A DNA stretch of 64,000 nt from Candidatus Eisenbacteria bacterium RBG_16_71_46 (GTDB lineage: Bacteria > Eisenbacteria > RBG-16-71-46): assembly GCA_001780165.1 (NCBI GenBank), contig MFFQ01000037.1, positions 1 through 64,000 on the forward strand, in the 5' to 3' direction. Shown piece after piece: positions 1-8,941 of this stretch. The notes under the pieces are model-generated. The model worked only from the letters and a program-made list of their open reading frames with translations, was not told the origin of the DNA and did no database searches. How positions within the stretch are numbered: the stretch's first letter is position 1; every line of letters begins with the position of its first letter. A program made the position numbers and the translations under genes.

Positions 1-20
1 CCATCGCGTTCCAAACTGAA

Positions 21-46
21 GTGGCCACCCTGATGAGGGTGGCCAC
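21..46 (-). terminator. Perfect 11-bp inverted repeat with GATG loop, putative terminator of the minus-strand gene ending at 88
   Basis: GTGGCCACCCT-GATG-AGGGTGGCCAC; lies just downstream of the minus-strand CDS; only a weak T-rich tail (TTCAGTTT) on the minus strand. Confidence 0.5.
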
Positions 47-87
47 CTGGAGAAGCACTATCGAAGTTGACAACCGGTCATTCCATA

Positions 88-813
88 TCAGCGGTAGCTG
101 GCCTTGATCCTCCCCCAGGTCGTCGAAAGCGTCGGCGTCACGTCCTGAGCCGAAAACGATCCGGTGTAGACATAGTCGAAGTCGGCGCCGTCCGCACCGT
201 TGGCGGCCATGCCCGTGAAATAGAAGGCGACCGGTCCCGTGCCCCCGGCCGGCGCCGTCCATTCGACCTGCCACGTGGCCGGGCTCGGGATGTCCAGGCG
301 CAGGCCCGCGCTGAGCTGACAGATGTAGGCCCGCGTGCTGTAACTGCCGGAGCCGGGCATGATCGTCGTGCCCTGCCCCGTCACGTTGGCGAAGGTCCCG
401 GCGCCCGTGCCGTCGGTCAGCTTGATCGCGGTGAGCTCGAAACCCCACTGGTGACCCGCGCCCTGGTTCTGCGTGGACGCCAGCTCGACGGTGATGGTGT
501 AGAGCTGGCCCGGGGTGTAATAGGCGGGCGCACCGGTCAGCGCGATGGAGCCCCCGCTGTTCACCGGGTTGCCCCCGTGGCAGCCGGTGCAGCTGCTTTC
601 TGCCCCGATGCCCCCGATGGCGGGCGCACTGGTCCTCGATGCCGGTGGCCCATTCGGGCTCGCCACCACCACCGAGGGTCCAGCAACCAGGAGCACGAAT
701 CCCACGATGTGAATCCAGGACGCGCCCATCATAGTGCCTATCCTCACTGTCTCTCGGCCCATGGAGCCTCCGGGTTGCCCGTGCGGATCAGAGATGGGCA
801 TGGGGTGGCGCAA
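88..813 (-). CDS. Secreted choice-of-anchor V / Reeler-like protein with CxxCH heme motif and C-terminal TTWGRIKASYR
   Basis: Signal peptide-like MMGASWIHIVGFVLLVAGPSVVVA; CTGCH motif; 'SGGSIALTGAPAYYTPGQLYTITVELA'. True start is probably an internal Met (MGRETV or MMGASW). Confidence 0.75.
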   Translation of the reverse strand: MRHPMPISDPHGQPGGSMGRETVRIGTMMGASWIHIVGFVLLVAGPSVVVASPNGPPASRTSAPAIGGIGAESSCTGCHGGNPVNSGGSIALTGAPAYYTPGQLYTITVELASTQNQGAGHQWGFELTAIKLTDGTGAGTFANVTGQGTTIMPGSGSYSTRAYICQLSAGLRLDIPSPATWQVEWTAPAGGTGPVAFYFTGMAANGADGADFDYVYTGSFSAQDVTPTLSTTWGRIKASYR

Positions 814-997
814 AGCCCGCCCCGCATGTTATCGGAATCCTGGGATTCGGAAATCGCTGTTTTCTGCGCTCGAGTGCGCGGTCCTCACCATGACCGGCCC
901 ACGGCGCCACGGGCCCGCGCTTGGTGCCAGCGGTCGCTCCAGCGTATGCTGTGGTGCCACCTCGCCAGTCCCGAACCCTGTCCATGGAAGATGCATC

Positions 998-1903
998 GTG
1001 TCGATACGCCCCGTGAAGCGGATCATCGAGGCCCAGCCGACGGTGGAGGGCGCGGGCGTGAAGCTGCGCCGCGCGTTCGGATTCGGGGATACGGACGAGA
1101 CCGACCCCTTCCTCCTGTTCGACGACTTCCGCAACGAGCGTCCCGCCGACTATCTCGCCGGTTTCCCCTGGCACCCGCACCGCGGGATCGAGACCATCAC
1201 CTACGTGCTGTCCGGGACCGTCGCCCACGGCGACAGCCTCGGCAACGCCGGCACGCTCGGCGCCGGCGACGTCCAGTGGATGACCGCGGGCCGCGGGATC
1301 CTCCACCAGGAGATGCCACAGGGCGACCCCGAGGGGAGGATGCACGGGTTCCAGCTCTGGGCAAACCTCCCTTCCTCGCTCAAGATGACCGCCCCGCGCT
1401 ACCAGGACGTGTCGTCGCCGAACATTCCCGAGGTGGTGGACGACGACGGCACCCGGGTGCGCGTGGTGTGCGGCAGCTTCTGGGGCAAGCGCGGCCCGGT
1501 GGACGGAATCGCCGCCGATCCTAGCTATCTCGACGTCTGGGTGCCGCCGGGCCGGCGCAGGACGTTCCCGGTGGACACGCACCGGAGCGCGTTCGCCTAC
1601 GTGTTCGAGGGAAGCGGGGTGTTCCGCGACGCCTCCCCCCCGCTGGGCGTGCTCACCGAGACGTCTGAGCCGATCGAGACCGTGGCCCGCGAGCAGACCG
1701 GAAACCGCTCGCTGGTGCTGTTCGACAGCGGGGACGAAGTGACCGTGCGAGCCGGCGACGCCGGAATCCGCTTCCTGCTGGTCTCGGGCAAGCCGATCGA
1801 AGAGCCGGTAGCGTGGTACGGGCCGATCGTGATGAACACGCAGGAGGAGCTGCGGCGGGCGATCGCGGAGCTACGGGCGGGCACGTTCATCCAGCCGGGC
1901 TGA
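998..1903 (+). CDS. Pirin family protein
   Basis: RAFGFGDTDETDPFLLFDDFRNERPADYLAGFPWHPHRGIETITYVLSGTVAHGDSLGNAG...WMTAGRGILHQEMP; GTG start at 998 likely (ORF track extends upstream to 734). Confidence 0.9.
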   Translation: MSIRPVKRIIEAQPTVEGAGVKLRRAFGFGDTDETDPFLLFDDFRNERPADYLAGFPWHPHRGIETITYVLSGTVAHGDSLGNAGTLGAGDVQWMTAGRGILHQEMPQGDPEGRMHGFQLWANLPSSLKMTAPRYQDVSSPNIPEVVDDDGTRVRVVCGSFWGKRGPVDGIAADPSYLDVWVPPGRRRTFPVDTHRSAFAYVFEGSGVFRDASPPLGVLTETSEPIETVAREQTGNRSLVLFDSGDEVTVRAGDAGIRFLLVSGKPIEEPVAWYGPIVMNTQEELRRAIAELRAGTFIQPG

Positions 1904-2053
1904 CGTGGGGTCGCGTTGCCCCTGCCGCGCATCGCCGGCGGCGACCGCTCACGATCGCGGCCGGCCCCGCCCTCGCGCCTGCGAGCAGCGGCCGCCACCA
2001 CGGCGTCACGGGGTGGCGCGGCGTTTCGATCCGCTCCGCTCCCGGCTCGCGCC

Positions 2054-4234
2054 TCACTTCACGCGCATGCCCAGGTTTGCGACCAAGAACGCGTAGGTGT
2101 CGGCGTTCTGGTCGATGGTCTGGGTCAGGGTCGTCCCGCCGCCGTGTCCGGACGCCAGCTCGACGCGAAGCAGGATCGGCGCTGGGCCCACCTGGGCCGC
2201 CTGCATCGCGGCGGCGAACTTGAACGAATGGGCGGGCATCACCCGCGTGTCGTGATCCCCGGTGATCACCAGCGTCGCCGGAAAGTGCGTGCCCGCGCGC
2301 ACGTTGTGATAGGGCGAATAGGCGTAGAGCGCCTTGAAATCCTCGGGATCGCCGGGCGAGCCGTAGTCCCCCACCCAGCCCGCGCCCTGGCCGAACTTGT
2401 CGAAGCGCAGCATGTCCATCACGCCGACCGCGGCGACCACCGCGCCGAACAGGTCCGGCCGCTGGGTTTCGCACGCGCCCACCAGCAGGCCCCCGTTCGA
2501 TCCACCCTGGATCGCGAGCTTCGGTGTCGAGGTATAGCGCTGCGCGATCAGCCACTCCGCGGCGGCGATGAAGTCGTCGAACACGACTTGCTTCCGGCCG
2601 CGGATCGCCTGCCGGTGCCACTCCTCGCCGTACTCGCCGCCCCCGCGGATGTTGGCCACCGCGTACACGCCGCCCATCTCCATCCACGCGATCCGCGACG
2701 GATTGAACGAGGGGAGCAGCGGTATCCCGAATCCCCCGTAGCCGTAGAGCAACGTGGGGTTGGTCCCGTCGAGCTCGAGGCCCTTGCGGTAGGCCAGCAT
2801 CATGGGGATCCGGGTCCCGTCGCGGCTCGGGTAGAAGACCTGCTTCTGCGCGAACCGGCTGGGATCGAATCCCGCCCGGGGCGCCCGGTACACGGCGCTG
2901 GTGCCGGACTCGAAGTCGTAGCGGTAGAAGGTCGGTGGCGTGACGATGTCGGTGAAGGAGTAGAACGTCTCGCGATCCTCGGGGTTCCCCGCGAAGCCCC
3001 GGGCCGTCCCGGGGCCGGGCAGCGCGACCTCGCCCCGCGGGGCACCGTCGAGCCCGTAGATGGCCACCCGGTTGTGGGCGTCGTGCATGGTGCGGACGAT
3101 GAGCTGGTGGTCGACCAGGGTCACGCTGGTGGCGGTCAGGTCCACGGCGTCGGGGCCCTGGGGGACCACCTCCTTCCAGCGGGCGCGATCCGGGGAGAGC
3201 GGATCGATCGCGATCACGCGCCCACGCGGGGCATCGAGCGTGGTCAGGAAGTAGAGCTGGCCTGAGTCGCCCCCAACGTAGACGTAGGCCGCGTCGAAAC
3301 CCTCGGCGAGCGGCAGCGCGTCCGCCGCGGGTGCGGCAAGGTCGATGGCGTAGACGTTCTCGAGCCCCTTGTCGCCCACCTGCCCCTCCCCGACCTCCAC
3401 CACCATCCAGCGGCCATCCCGCGTGAGATGCGGCTGGTACTGCCAGTCGGGATGATCGGGACGCTCGAAGAGCTTGCGGTCGGCGGATTGCGGCGTGCCG
3501 AGGACGTGAGCGTATAGGGCGTTGTCGAGATCGCGCGCGCTCAGTTCCTCGCCCGGAGGTGGCGCCGGGAAGCCGCTGTAGTAGAGGCTACGGCCGTCGG
3601 GCGCGAAGCTCGGGGGGTAGTACTTGGTCCAGCGCATCACGTCCGGCAGGTCCTGGCCGCTCGCCAGGTCCCGGATCCGCCACTCGGTCCAGTCCGATCC
3701 CGCCACCGCGACGCCGTAGGCGATTCGCATCCCATCGCGGCTGGGCACGTAGCCGACCACCGCGAGGCTGCCGTCGGTCGAGAGCGTGTTGGGATCGAGG
3801 GCGACCGCCGGCGCGCCGGCGCGCCCAGCGGTGACGTAGAGCACGCTCTGGTCCTGAAGTCCGGTGTTGTGGGTGTAGAAGTAGCGCCCGCCCGCGTGAA
3901 ACGGCATGCCGAACTTGTCGACCTTGAACAGCTCGGCGAGGCGCTGGCGGATCCCGGGGCGGGCTTCGATCTTCGCCAGGTACGCCTCGGTCAGCCGGGC
4001 CTGGGCGGTGACCCACGCGCGCGTCTCGGGGGAGTCCAGTTCCTCGAAGCCGCGGTAGGGATCGGCCACCGGGGTCCCGTGGTAGTCCTCGACGACCGAG
4101 CCGCGCGGTGCGGGGGGATAGGCGAGCGGCGGAGCGCACAGCGCCGGCGCGACGTGCGCGAGCGAGATCGCGACGGCCAGACCGGTCGAGAGCGAGAGCG
4201 AGACGCGCGGGAAGACGCGGCGGTGGGGCGACAT
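2054..4234 (-). CDS. Prolyl oligopeptidase family serine peptidase (S9A), secreted
   Basis: Signal peptide; PPAPRGSVVEDYHGTPVADPYRGFEELDSPETRAWVTAQ; catalytic GGSNGG (IQGGSNGGLLVGACETQRPDLF). Start MSPHRR at 4234 or MEGSMSPHRR at 4246. Confidence 0.92.
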   Translation of the reverse strand: MSPHRRVFPRVSLSLSTGLAVAISLAHVAPALCAPPLAYPPAPRGSVVEDYHGTPVADPYRGFEELDSPETRAWVTAQARLTEAYLAKIEARPGIRQRLAELFKVDKFGMPFHAGGRYFYTHNTGLQDQSVLYVTAGRAGAPAVALDPNTLSTDGSLAVVGYVPSRDGMRIAYGVAVAGSDWTEWRIRDLASGQDLPDVMRWTKYYPPSFAPDGRSLYYSGFPAPPPGEELSARDLDNALYAHVLGTPQSADRKLFERPDHPDWQYQPHLTRDGRWMVVEVGEGQVGDKGLENVYAIDLAAPAADALPLAEGFDAAYVYVGGDSGQLYFLTTLDAPRGRVIAIDPLSPDRARWKEVVPQGPDAVDLTATSVTLVDHQLIVRTMHDAHNRVAIYGLDGAPRGEVALPGPGTARGFAGNPEDRETFYSFTDIVTPPTFYRYDFESGTSAVYRAPRAGFDPSRFAQKQVFYPSRDGTRIPMMLAYRKGLELDGTNPTLLYGYGGFGIPLLPSFNPSRIAWMEMGGVYAVANIRGGGEYGEEWHRQAIRGRKQVVFDDFIAAAEWLIAQRYTSTPKLAIQGGSNGGLLVGACETQRPDLFGAVVAAVGVMDMLRFDKFGQGAGWVGDYGSPGDPEDFKALYAYSPYHNVRAGTHFPATLVITGDHDTRVMPAHSFKFAAAMQAAQVGPAPILLRVELASGHGGGTTLTQTIDQNADTYAFLVANLGMRVK

Positions 4235-4404
4235 GGAGCCCTCCATCCTGTGAGGACCGGGCGATGCGCGCTTCGGGATGCGCCCCAGTCCCCGGCGCAT
4301 GGTCCGCGGCGGGATTCTAGCCGCCGGCGAGCCGGTTCGGGAGGGCGAAAGTCGGAGGCCCGCGCCACCTGCCTTCCGGCCCGCGGGCCTCGCTTCCCCC
4401 CCGT

Positions 4405-5064
4405 TCATCCCTTCGCGCGTCTCCTCCCCGCCACCGAACGCCGGTAGAAGCTCCGCGCCTTGTTCCGGTTCCCGCAGCCCTCCATGGTGCACCAGCGGCG
4501 GCTGCGGTTGCGCGACGTGTCGAGGAAGAGCCAACCGCACTGCGCGTCGCCGCACTCGCGAACGCGTTCGCGCTCGACCGAGGTGAGGAGTCGGGTCGCA
4601 TCGAGCGCCGCCGTCCACGCCGGTCGTTCCGGCGCCGGTGACGCGTCGCGCCAATCCCACGCGGCAGCCCGGCCCTTCGGGCGCAGCGTCCGCTCCGCCC
4701 AGGCCGCGCGCCAGGCGGACTCGAGCCGGGCGAGCGGCCGAGCCGGAATCGCCCCGCCCCGCGCCGCGGCCTGAAACACGGCGGCGATCGCTTCGCGCAC
4801 CTCGAGCGCTTCGCCCAGCGCCTTCCCCGCGGCCCGCGGGTGGGCCTCCCCCCAGGCGCGCAGCGTCCTGGCCTGCGCAAGGTCGAGCGCGCCGGCGCTC
4901 CGAGCCCAGCGGAAGAGGTCGGCATAGGTGCGAAGCTGCTCCACCGGGGACTCCCGCAACCGCCAGTCCAGCGTGTTCACGAAGTCGAGCGCGAGGCTAC
5001 CCCCCACCCCGATCCCCGGCCACGGCTTGTCGAACGAGTCGGCCACGAATCCCCCCCCGGCCAC
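4405..5064 (-). CDS. ABATE/CGNR zinc-finger domain protein (putative transcriptional regulator)
   Basis: LALDFVNTLDWR at the N-terminus; CGDAQCGWLFLDTSRNRSRRWCTMEGCGNRNKARSFYRR at the C-terminus. Confidence 0.9.
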   Translation of the reverse strand: MAGGGFVADSFDKPWPGIGVGGSLALDFVNTLDWRLRESPVEQLRTYADLFRWARSAGALDLAQARTLRAWGEAHPRAAGKALGEALEVREAIAAVFQAAARGGAIPARPLARLESAWRAAWAERTLRPKGRAAAWDWRDASPAPERPAWTAALDATRLLTSVERERVRECGDAQCGWLFLDTSRNRSRRWCTMEGCGNRNKARSFYRRSVAGRRRAKG

Positions 5065-5109
5065 CGGTGCGACCCGGGGCCCTGGCTAACCAGTGAAAAG
5101 TTGTTGACA

Positions 5110-5137
5110 GGTTATCCCGTGAGATGACAGTATAACC
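5110..5137. promoter_or_regulatory. Imperfect palindrome in the divergent CGNR/DinB intergenic region, candidate operator
   Basis: GGTTATCCCGTGAGATGACAGTATAACC: arms GGTTAT/ATAACC with partial inner symmetry; TTGACA directly upstream (5104-5109). Confidence 0.4.
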
Positions 5138-5218
5138 GGTGCAGACACCAATGGAGGTTACCTGACGCCCTTCCGAGGCGCAAGCCCGAAACCCTGAACC
5201 CCGACCCGGAGGCCCACG

Positions 5219-5686
5219 ATGACCGAAAGCGAGCGGCTCGCTGAAGAGTTGGACAAGGCGCTGAATGGCGGCGCGTGGCACGGACCGTCGTGGCGCGAGG
5301 CGCTGGAGGGCGTGAGCCGCCAGGCGGCCCTCGGGCGCCCGATCCCCGAGGCGCACTCCATCGCCGAGATCGTGCTCCATGCCACGACCTGGCACGACGT
5401 GGTCCGACGGCGGCTCGAAGGGGAGACGCCCCAGGTGCCCGATGCGGAGGACTGGCCACCCGCGGATCTGCCGGAAGACGACGTCTGGTCGGCGGTGCTC
5501 GGCCGCCTGTTCGAGAGCGGTCGCGCGCTGTGCGAGACGGTGCGGCGCTTCCCGGCCGAGCGACTTCTCGAACAGCGACCGCGCGTGGACGACACGTGGT
5601 TCGCCCTGATCTCCGGGGAGCTGCAGCACGTGCTCTACCACGCGGGACAGATCGCAGTGCTCAAGAAATCCACCGGCCGGGTCTGA
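5219..5686 (+). CDS. DinB-like family protein
   Basis: SIAEIVLHATTWHDVVRRRLEGE...GELQHVLYHAGQIAVLKK; DinB four-helix His pattern. Confidence 0.85.
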   Translation: MTESERLAEELDKALNGGAWHGPSWREALEGVSRQAALGRPIPEAHSIAEIVLHATTWHDVVRRRLEGETPQVPDAEDWPPADLPEDDVWSAVLGRLFESGRALCETVRRFPAERLLEQRPRVDDTWFALISGELQHVLYHAGQIAVLKKSTGRV

Positions 5687-5699
5687 GGAGGGCCCCATC

Positions 5700-6767
5700 A
5701 TGGAACGCGCGACCACCGATCTTTTGCGACACCAGCTCGAGGACCGCCGGGCCCGATTGAGCGCCACCCTCGAGGCCGAAGGCCCCGATGCGGACCTGGT
5801 GCGGCTGTTGAGGCAGGTGGACTCCGCCCTCGGCCGGCTGGAGACCGATGACTATGCGCGCTGCCTCGTCTGTCAGGGTCACGTGGCCGAACAGGATCTG
5901 CGGCTCAATCCCCTGATCGAGTACTGCCTCTGCGGGCTGACGCCCCGACAGCAGCGGGCCCTGGAGACCGACCTCGAGCTCGCGCGACGCATCCAGGCGG
6001 CATTGCTCCCAGATCCCGACCTCGCGGCCGCGGGCTGGGAAGCCTCCTACCGGTATGAACCGGCCGGGGTCTTGAGCGGGGACTACTGCGATCTGTGGAT
6101 GAGGCCGGACGAGGCGAGCAGTCTCTTCTTTGCCGTGGGGGACGTCTCCGGCAAGGGCCTGGCCGCCTCCCTTCTCATGGCGCACCTGCAGTCGGCGTTC
6201 CGCTCGCTGCTCGCGACCGGCGTTCCGCTCGCCGAGCTGGTCGAACGCGTCAACCGTCAGCTCCTCGAGGCGTCGCTTCCCACCCACTATGCGACGTTGG
6301 CCTGCGGGCGGGCGACCGCAGACGGCCGCGTCGAGATCGTGAATGCCGGACATCTTCCCCCGCTCGTCGTACGCGGGGCGGAAGTGGAACGCGTGGCGGC
6401 GACCGGCTTCCCGCTCGGACTCTTCTCTGAGCGGCCCTACCAGGTGACTAGCCTACAGTTCGAGCCGGGCCATTCGCTCGTGATCTACACCGACGGTCTC
6501 ACGGAGGCCCGACTCCCGAATGGCGAGGAGTACGGCGAGCAACGTGTCGCCCATCTCCTCGCGCAACCATCCAAGTCGTCTGCGCCCCGGCACGTCGTCC
6601 AAGCGGTCCGCGGCGACCTGGCGGGCTTCCTCGGAGATTCCGCGCGCACGGACGATCTCACGGTCCTCGTGCTGCGTCGCGGGGGCAGCCGCGTGGGCCA
6701 GGGGCGCGTCGCCTCGCGGGTCACCGAAGCGAACGCACGGACCGTGGCTGCACCTGGTCGTGCTTGA
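5700..6767 (+). CDS. PP2C/SpoIIE-type serine phosphatase with N-terminal DksA/TraR-like zinc finger
   Basis: ALGRLETDDYARCLVCQ-...-EYCLCGLT (CX2C-X17-CXC) followed by SGDYCDLW, GDVSGKGLAASLLMAHLQ, NAGHLPPL, YTDGLTEA, DDLTVLVL. Confidence 0.88.
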   Translation: MERATTDLLRHQLEDRRARLSATLEAEGPDADLVRLLRQVDSALGRLETDDYARCLVCQGHVAEQDLRLNPLIEYCLCGLTPRQQRALETDLELARRIQAALLPDPDLAAAGWEASYRYEPAGVLSGDYCDLWMRPDEASSLFFAVGDVSGKGLAASLLMAHLQSAFRSLLATGVPLAELVERVNRQLLEASLPTHYATLACGRATADGRVEIVNAGHLPPLVVRGAEVERVAATGFPLGLFSERPYQVTSLQFEPGHSLVIYTDGLTEARLPNGEEYGEQRVAHLLAQPSKSSAPRHVVQAVRGDLAGFLGDSARTDDLTVLVLRRGGSRVGQGRVASRVTEANARTVAAPGRA

Positions 6768-7530
6768 GCAGCAGCACGCCGGCGAGGCCGAGGGAGGCCA
6801 CGAGGAGCACGAGCACCCCGGTGGCATGCATCGGGACCGGAGGGACGGGATCGGTGCGCGTGAACGTCATGGTCCCGAACGGCACTCCGTTGCCGGCCGG
6901 CAGTGAGGTAATCAACGCGATCGGCTGATGCGGGCTGGTCTCCTGGTTGGGCGAGGAGTAGGTCGTGCCGTCGTCGGTTCCGGCGTCGTACGGGAGCAAC
7001 TGCACGGACTTCTCGTTCACCCAATCCCCGTTCTCGTATAGGGGCAGCCCGTGCACCCCCACGAACCAGTCGGGGCTCGGCGCCACCATCGACACCACCG
7101 TCACGAGCGGGTAGGCCTGGTCGATCGTGAACGGCTGGCTCACGGACCCCGGCGACGGACTGATGCCGCCCCCCGAAATGACCGCACCGGCCGTGGCCGC
7201 GTTGATCGCGACCTGGATCTCGCTCTGCAGCGTGGATTTCTCGCCCAGCTCGGCCATGTCCTCGATCCCGGGCGTGGCGAGCTGTCCGGGGTCCCAGAAC
7301 GACACGGCGCCGTTGTGGGTTCCTCCGATGAGTCCGGAGAAGTGAGCCGAGGGCGGAAAGTCGACCGGGTGGGTCTGCGCGCTCCAGGTGGCGACGAACG
7401 TCACCGTGTACTCGGCCGTCTGCGTGGCGCCGCGGACCCACGCCCCGGTTCCGGCCCAGAGCGAGATGCCGGCCGCCACGGCCAACACGCCTGCGGCCTT
7501 CCTGGCCCTCGATCGGTTCATCAGCCTCAT
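6721..7530 (-). CDS. Spondin-domain-like secreted protein with C-terminal TM (IPTL/PEP-CTERM-like tail)
   Basis: YTVTFVATWSAQTHPVDFPPSAHFSGLIGGTHN; C-terminus VPPVPMHATGVLVLLVASLGLAGVLLLKH. Confidence 0.8.
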   Translation of the reverse strand: MRLMNRSRARKAAGVLAVAAGISLWAGTGAWVRGATQTAEYTVTFVATWSAQTHPVDFPPSAHFSGLIGGTHNGAVSFWDPGQLATPGIEDMAELGEKSTLQSEIQVAINAATAGAVISGGGISPSPGSVSQPFTIDQAYPLVTVVSMVAPSPDWFVGVHGLPLYENGDWVNEKSVQLLPYDAGTDDGTTYSSPNQETSPHQPIALITSLPAGNGVPFGTMTFTRTDPVPPVPMHATGVLVLLVASLGLAGVLLLKHDQVQPRSVRSLR

Positions 7531-7712
7531 GGTTGTCTCCCACTCATGATTGTCTCCCCTCGCCGCGGCTCATTGGGAGACTATACGCTAGCCGGGACAG
7601 GTCTGTGACCACGATTCCGTTTTTGGGGAGCGATCCTGAGCCGCGTCGAGCGGCCCGCCGCGCGCCACCCTCCCGCCACGGGCGCGCCCCGGCGGGGCCT
7701 CCCTCGGGCGCC

Positions 7713-7985
7713 TCAAGCCGCCAGCTTCGCCACTTCGCCCATCAGGTTTCGTCGGAGAATCACCGACGCCGTCAGCACGCCCCCCAGCATCGCCCCCGAA
7801 ACGCCAAGCCCGCTCACGTCCTGACCGGTCAGAAACAGCCCGCGGACGGGAGTGCGGGGGCTCAGGCCGCGCTCGCGGAAGCGGCCGGGCGTCGAGCTCA
7901 GGCCGTAGATCTCGCCGTGCTCGTAGTTGGCGAAGTGTCGCGTCGAGAGCGGCGGGGTGGCACAAAACGGGTCTCGACGCCCCGT
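7713..7985 (-). pseudogene. 3' remnant of an FAD-dependent phytoene-desaturase/retinol-saturase-like oxidoreductase
   Basis: Manual minus-strand translation: TPPLSTRHFANYEHGEIYGLSSTPGRFRERGLSPRTPVRGLFLTGQDVSGLGVSGAMLGGVLTASVILRRNLMGEVAKLAA*; in-frame stop just upstream and no start or catalytic N-terminus. Confidence 0.75.
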
Positions 7986-8017
7986 GAGTCAGGTCGGCTC
8001 GTCCGCCCGCGCGGCGG

Positions 8018-8941
8018 TCAGTCCCGGACCGGCGCCAGCGAGGGCGTCGCGACCACCGCGGGCAGTTCCTTGAGCATGACGATCCTGGAGCCGCCGTCGA
8101 GATAGTCGACCCGGTCCATGAAGGTCCGGATCAGCAACACACCCCTCCCACTCAGGTTCAGAAGGTTCCCGGGGTCCGTCGGATCGGGGAGCTTGGTGAG
8201 GTCGAAGCCCGGTCCCTCGTCCTCGATCGTGTATTCGATCGTGCGCGCGGACTCGCGCGCGGTGCAGCGCAGGCGCCTCAGGGAGTAGGGCAGCGTGGCG
8301 CGGCGCTGATCGATCATCGCGTCGTAGGCGCGGTGACTCTCCTTCCTGAGTGCCGAGCTGACCTCCAGATTGCCGTGGATCATCGAGTTGGCGACCGCCT
8401 CGATGAGCGCCACCGAGACCTGGGTGCGCAGGGCGTCGTCGCCGAGGCCGAGTCGCTCGAGGTTTTCCTGGAAGTACGCCGCGAGCGGCGTGACGAGAGC
8501 CGGGTCGTTCTCCAGCTCGAATCGCGTCTCGGAACGCTCGAGGCTGCGCAGGAGCCGGGCGCGGGAGCGGCGCAGTCCGAGCAGGTCCAGCGCCTGCACG
8601 ACCGTCTCGGCCAGATTCTCGAGGACCTCGGCCTTGGGCACGTAGTTGACGGCGCCGGCGCGCAACGCCTCCACGGCGATGCGCTCGCTGCCCTGCGAGG
8701 TCAGGAGGATGGACAACACGGCGGGGTGCCGCTCGCGCAGACGGCGCACCAACTCCAGTCCGTCCATGCCGGGCATGCGCAGGTCGGTGAGCACCAGGTC
8801 GGGAGCCTGCTCGGCGACCAGCCGCAGGGCCATCTCGCCGTCCTGGGCTTCGATCAGGGAGACGGCTTCGAGCGATGCCAGCGAGCGCCGAACCAGCTCG
8901 CGATCGACGACATCGTCGTCAACGACCAGGATCGTGTTCAT
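8018..8941 (-). CDS. Response regulator receiver fused to RsbW-like HATPase domain
   Basis: MNTILVVDDDVVDRELVRRSL...LTDLRMPGMDGLELV...; HATPase: ALIEAVANSMIHGNLE, DEGPGFD, GRGVLLIRTFMDRVDY. Confidence 0.88.
   Translation of the reverse strand: MNTILVVDDDVVDRELVRRSLASLEAVSLIEAQDGEMALRLVAEQAPDLVLTDLRMPGMDGLELVRRLRERHPAVLSILLTSQGSERIAVEALRAGAVNYVPKAEVLENLAETVVQALDLLGLRRSRARLLRSLERSETRFELENDPALVTPLAAYFQENLERLGLGDDALRTQVSVALIEAVANSMIHGNLEVSSALRKESHRAYDAMIDQRRATLPYSLRRLRCTARESARTIEYTIEDEGPGFDLTKLPDPTDPGNLLNLSGRGVLLIRTFMDRVDYLDGGSRIVMLKELPAVVATPSLAPVRD

Noticed and set aside
5104-5136. Canonical sigma-70 promoter TTGACA...TATAAC upstream of the DinB gene
   Set aside because: The apparent -35/-10 spacing is about 21 nt, too long for a standard promoter; the palindrome is reported as an operator candidate only.
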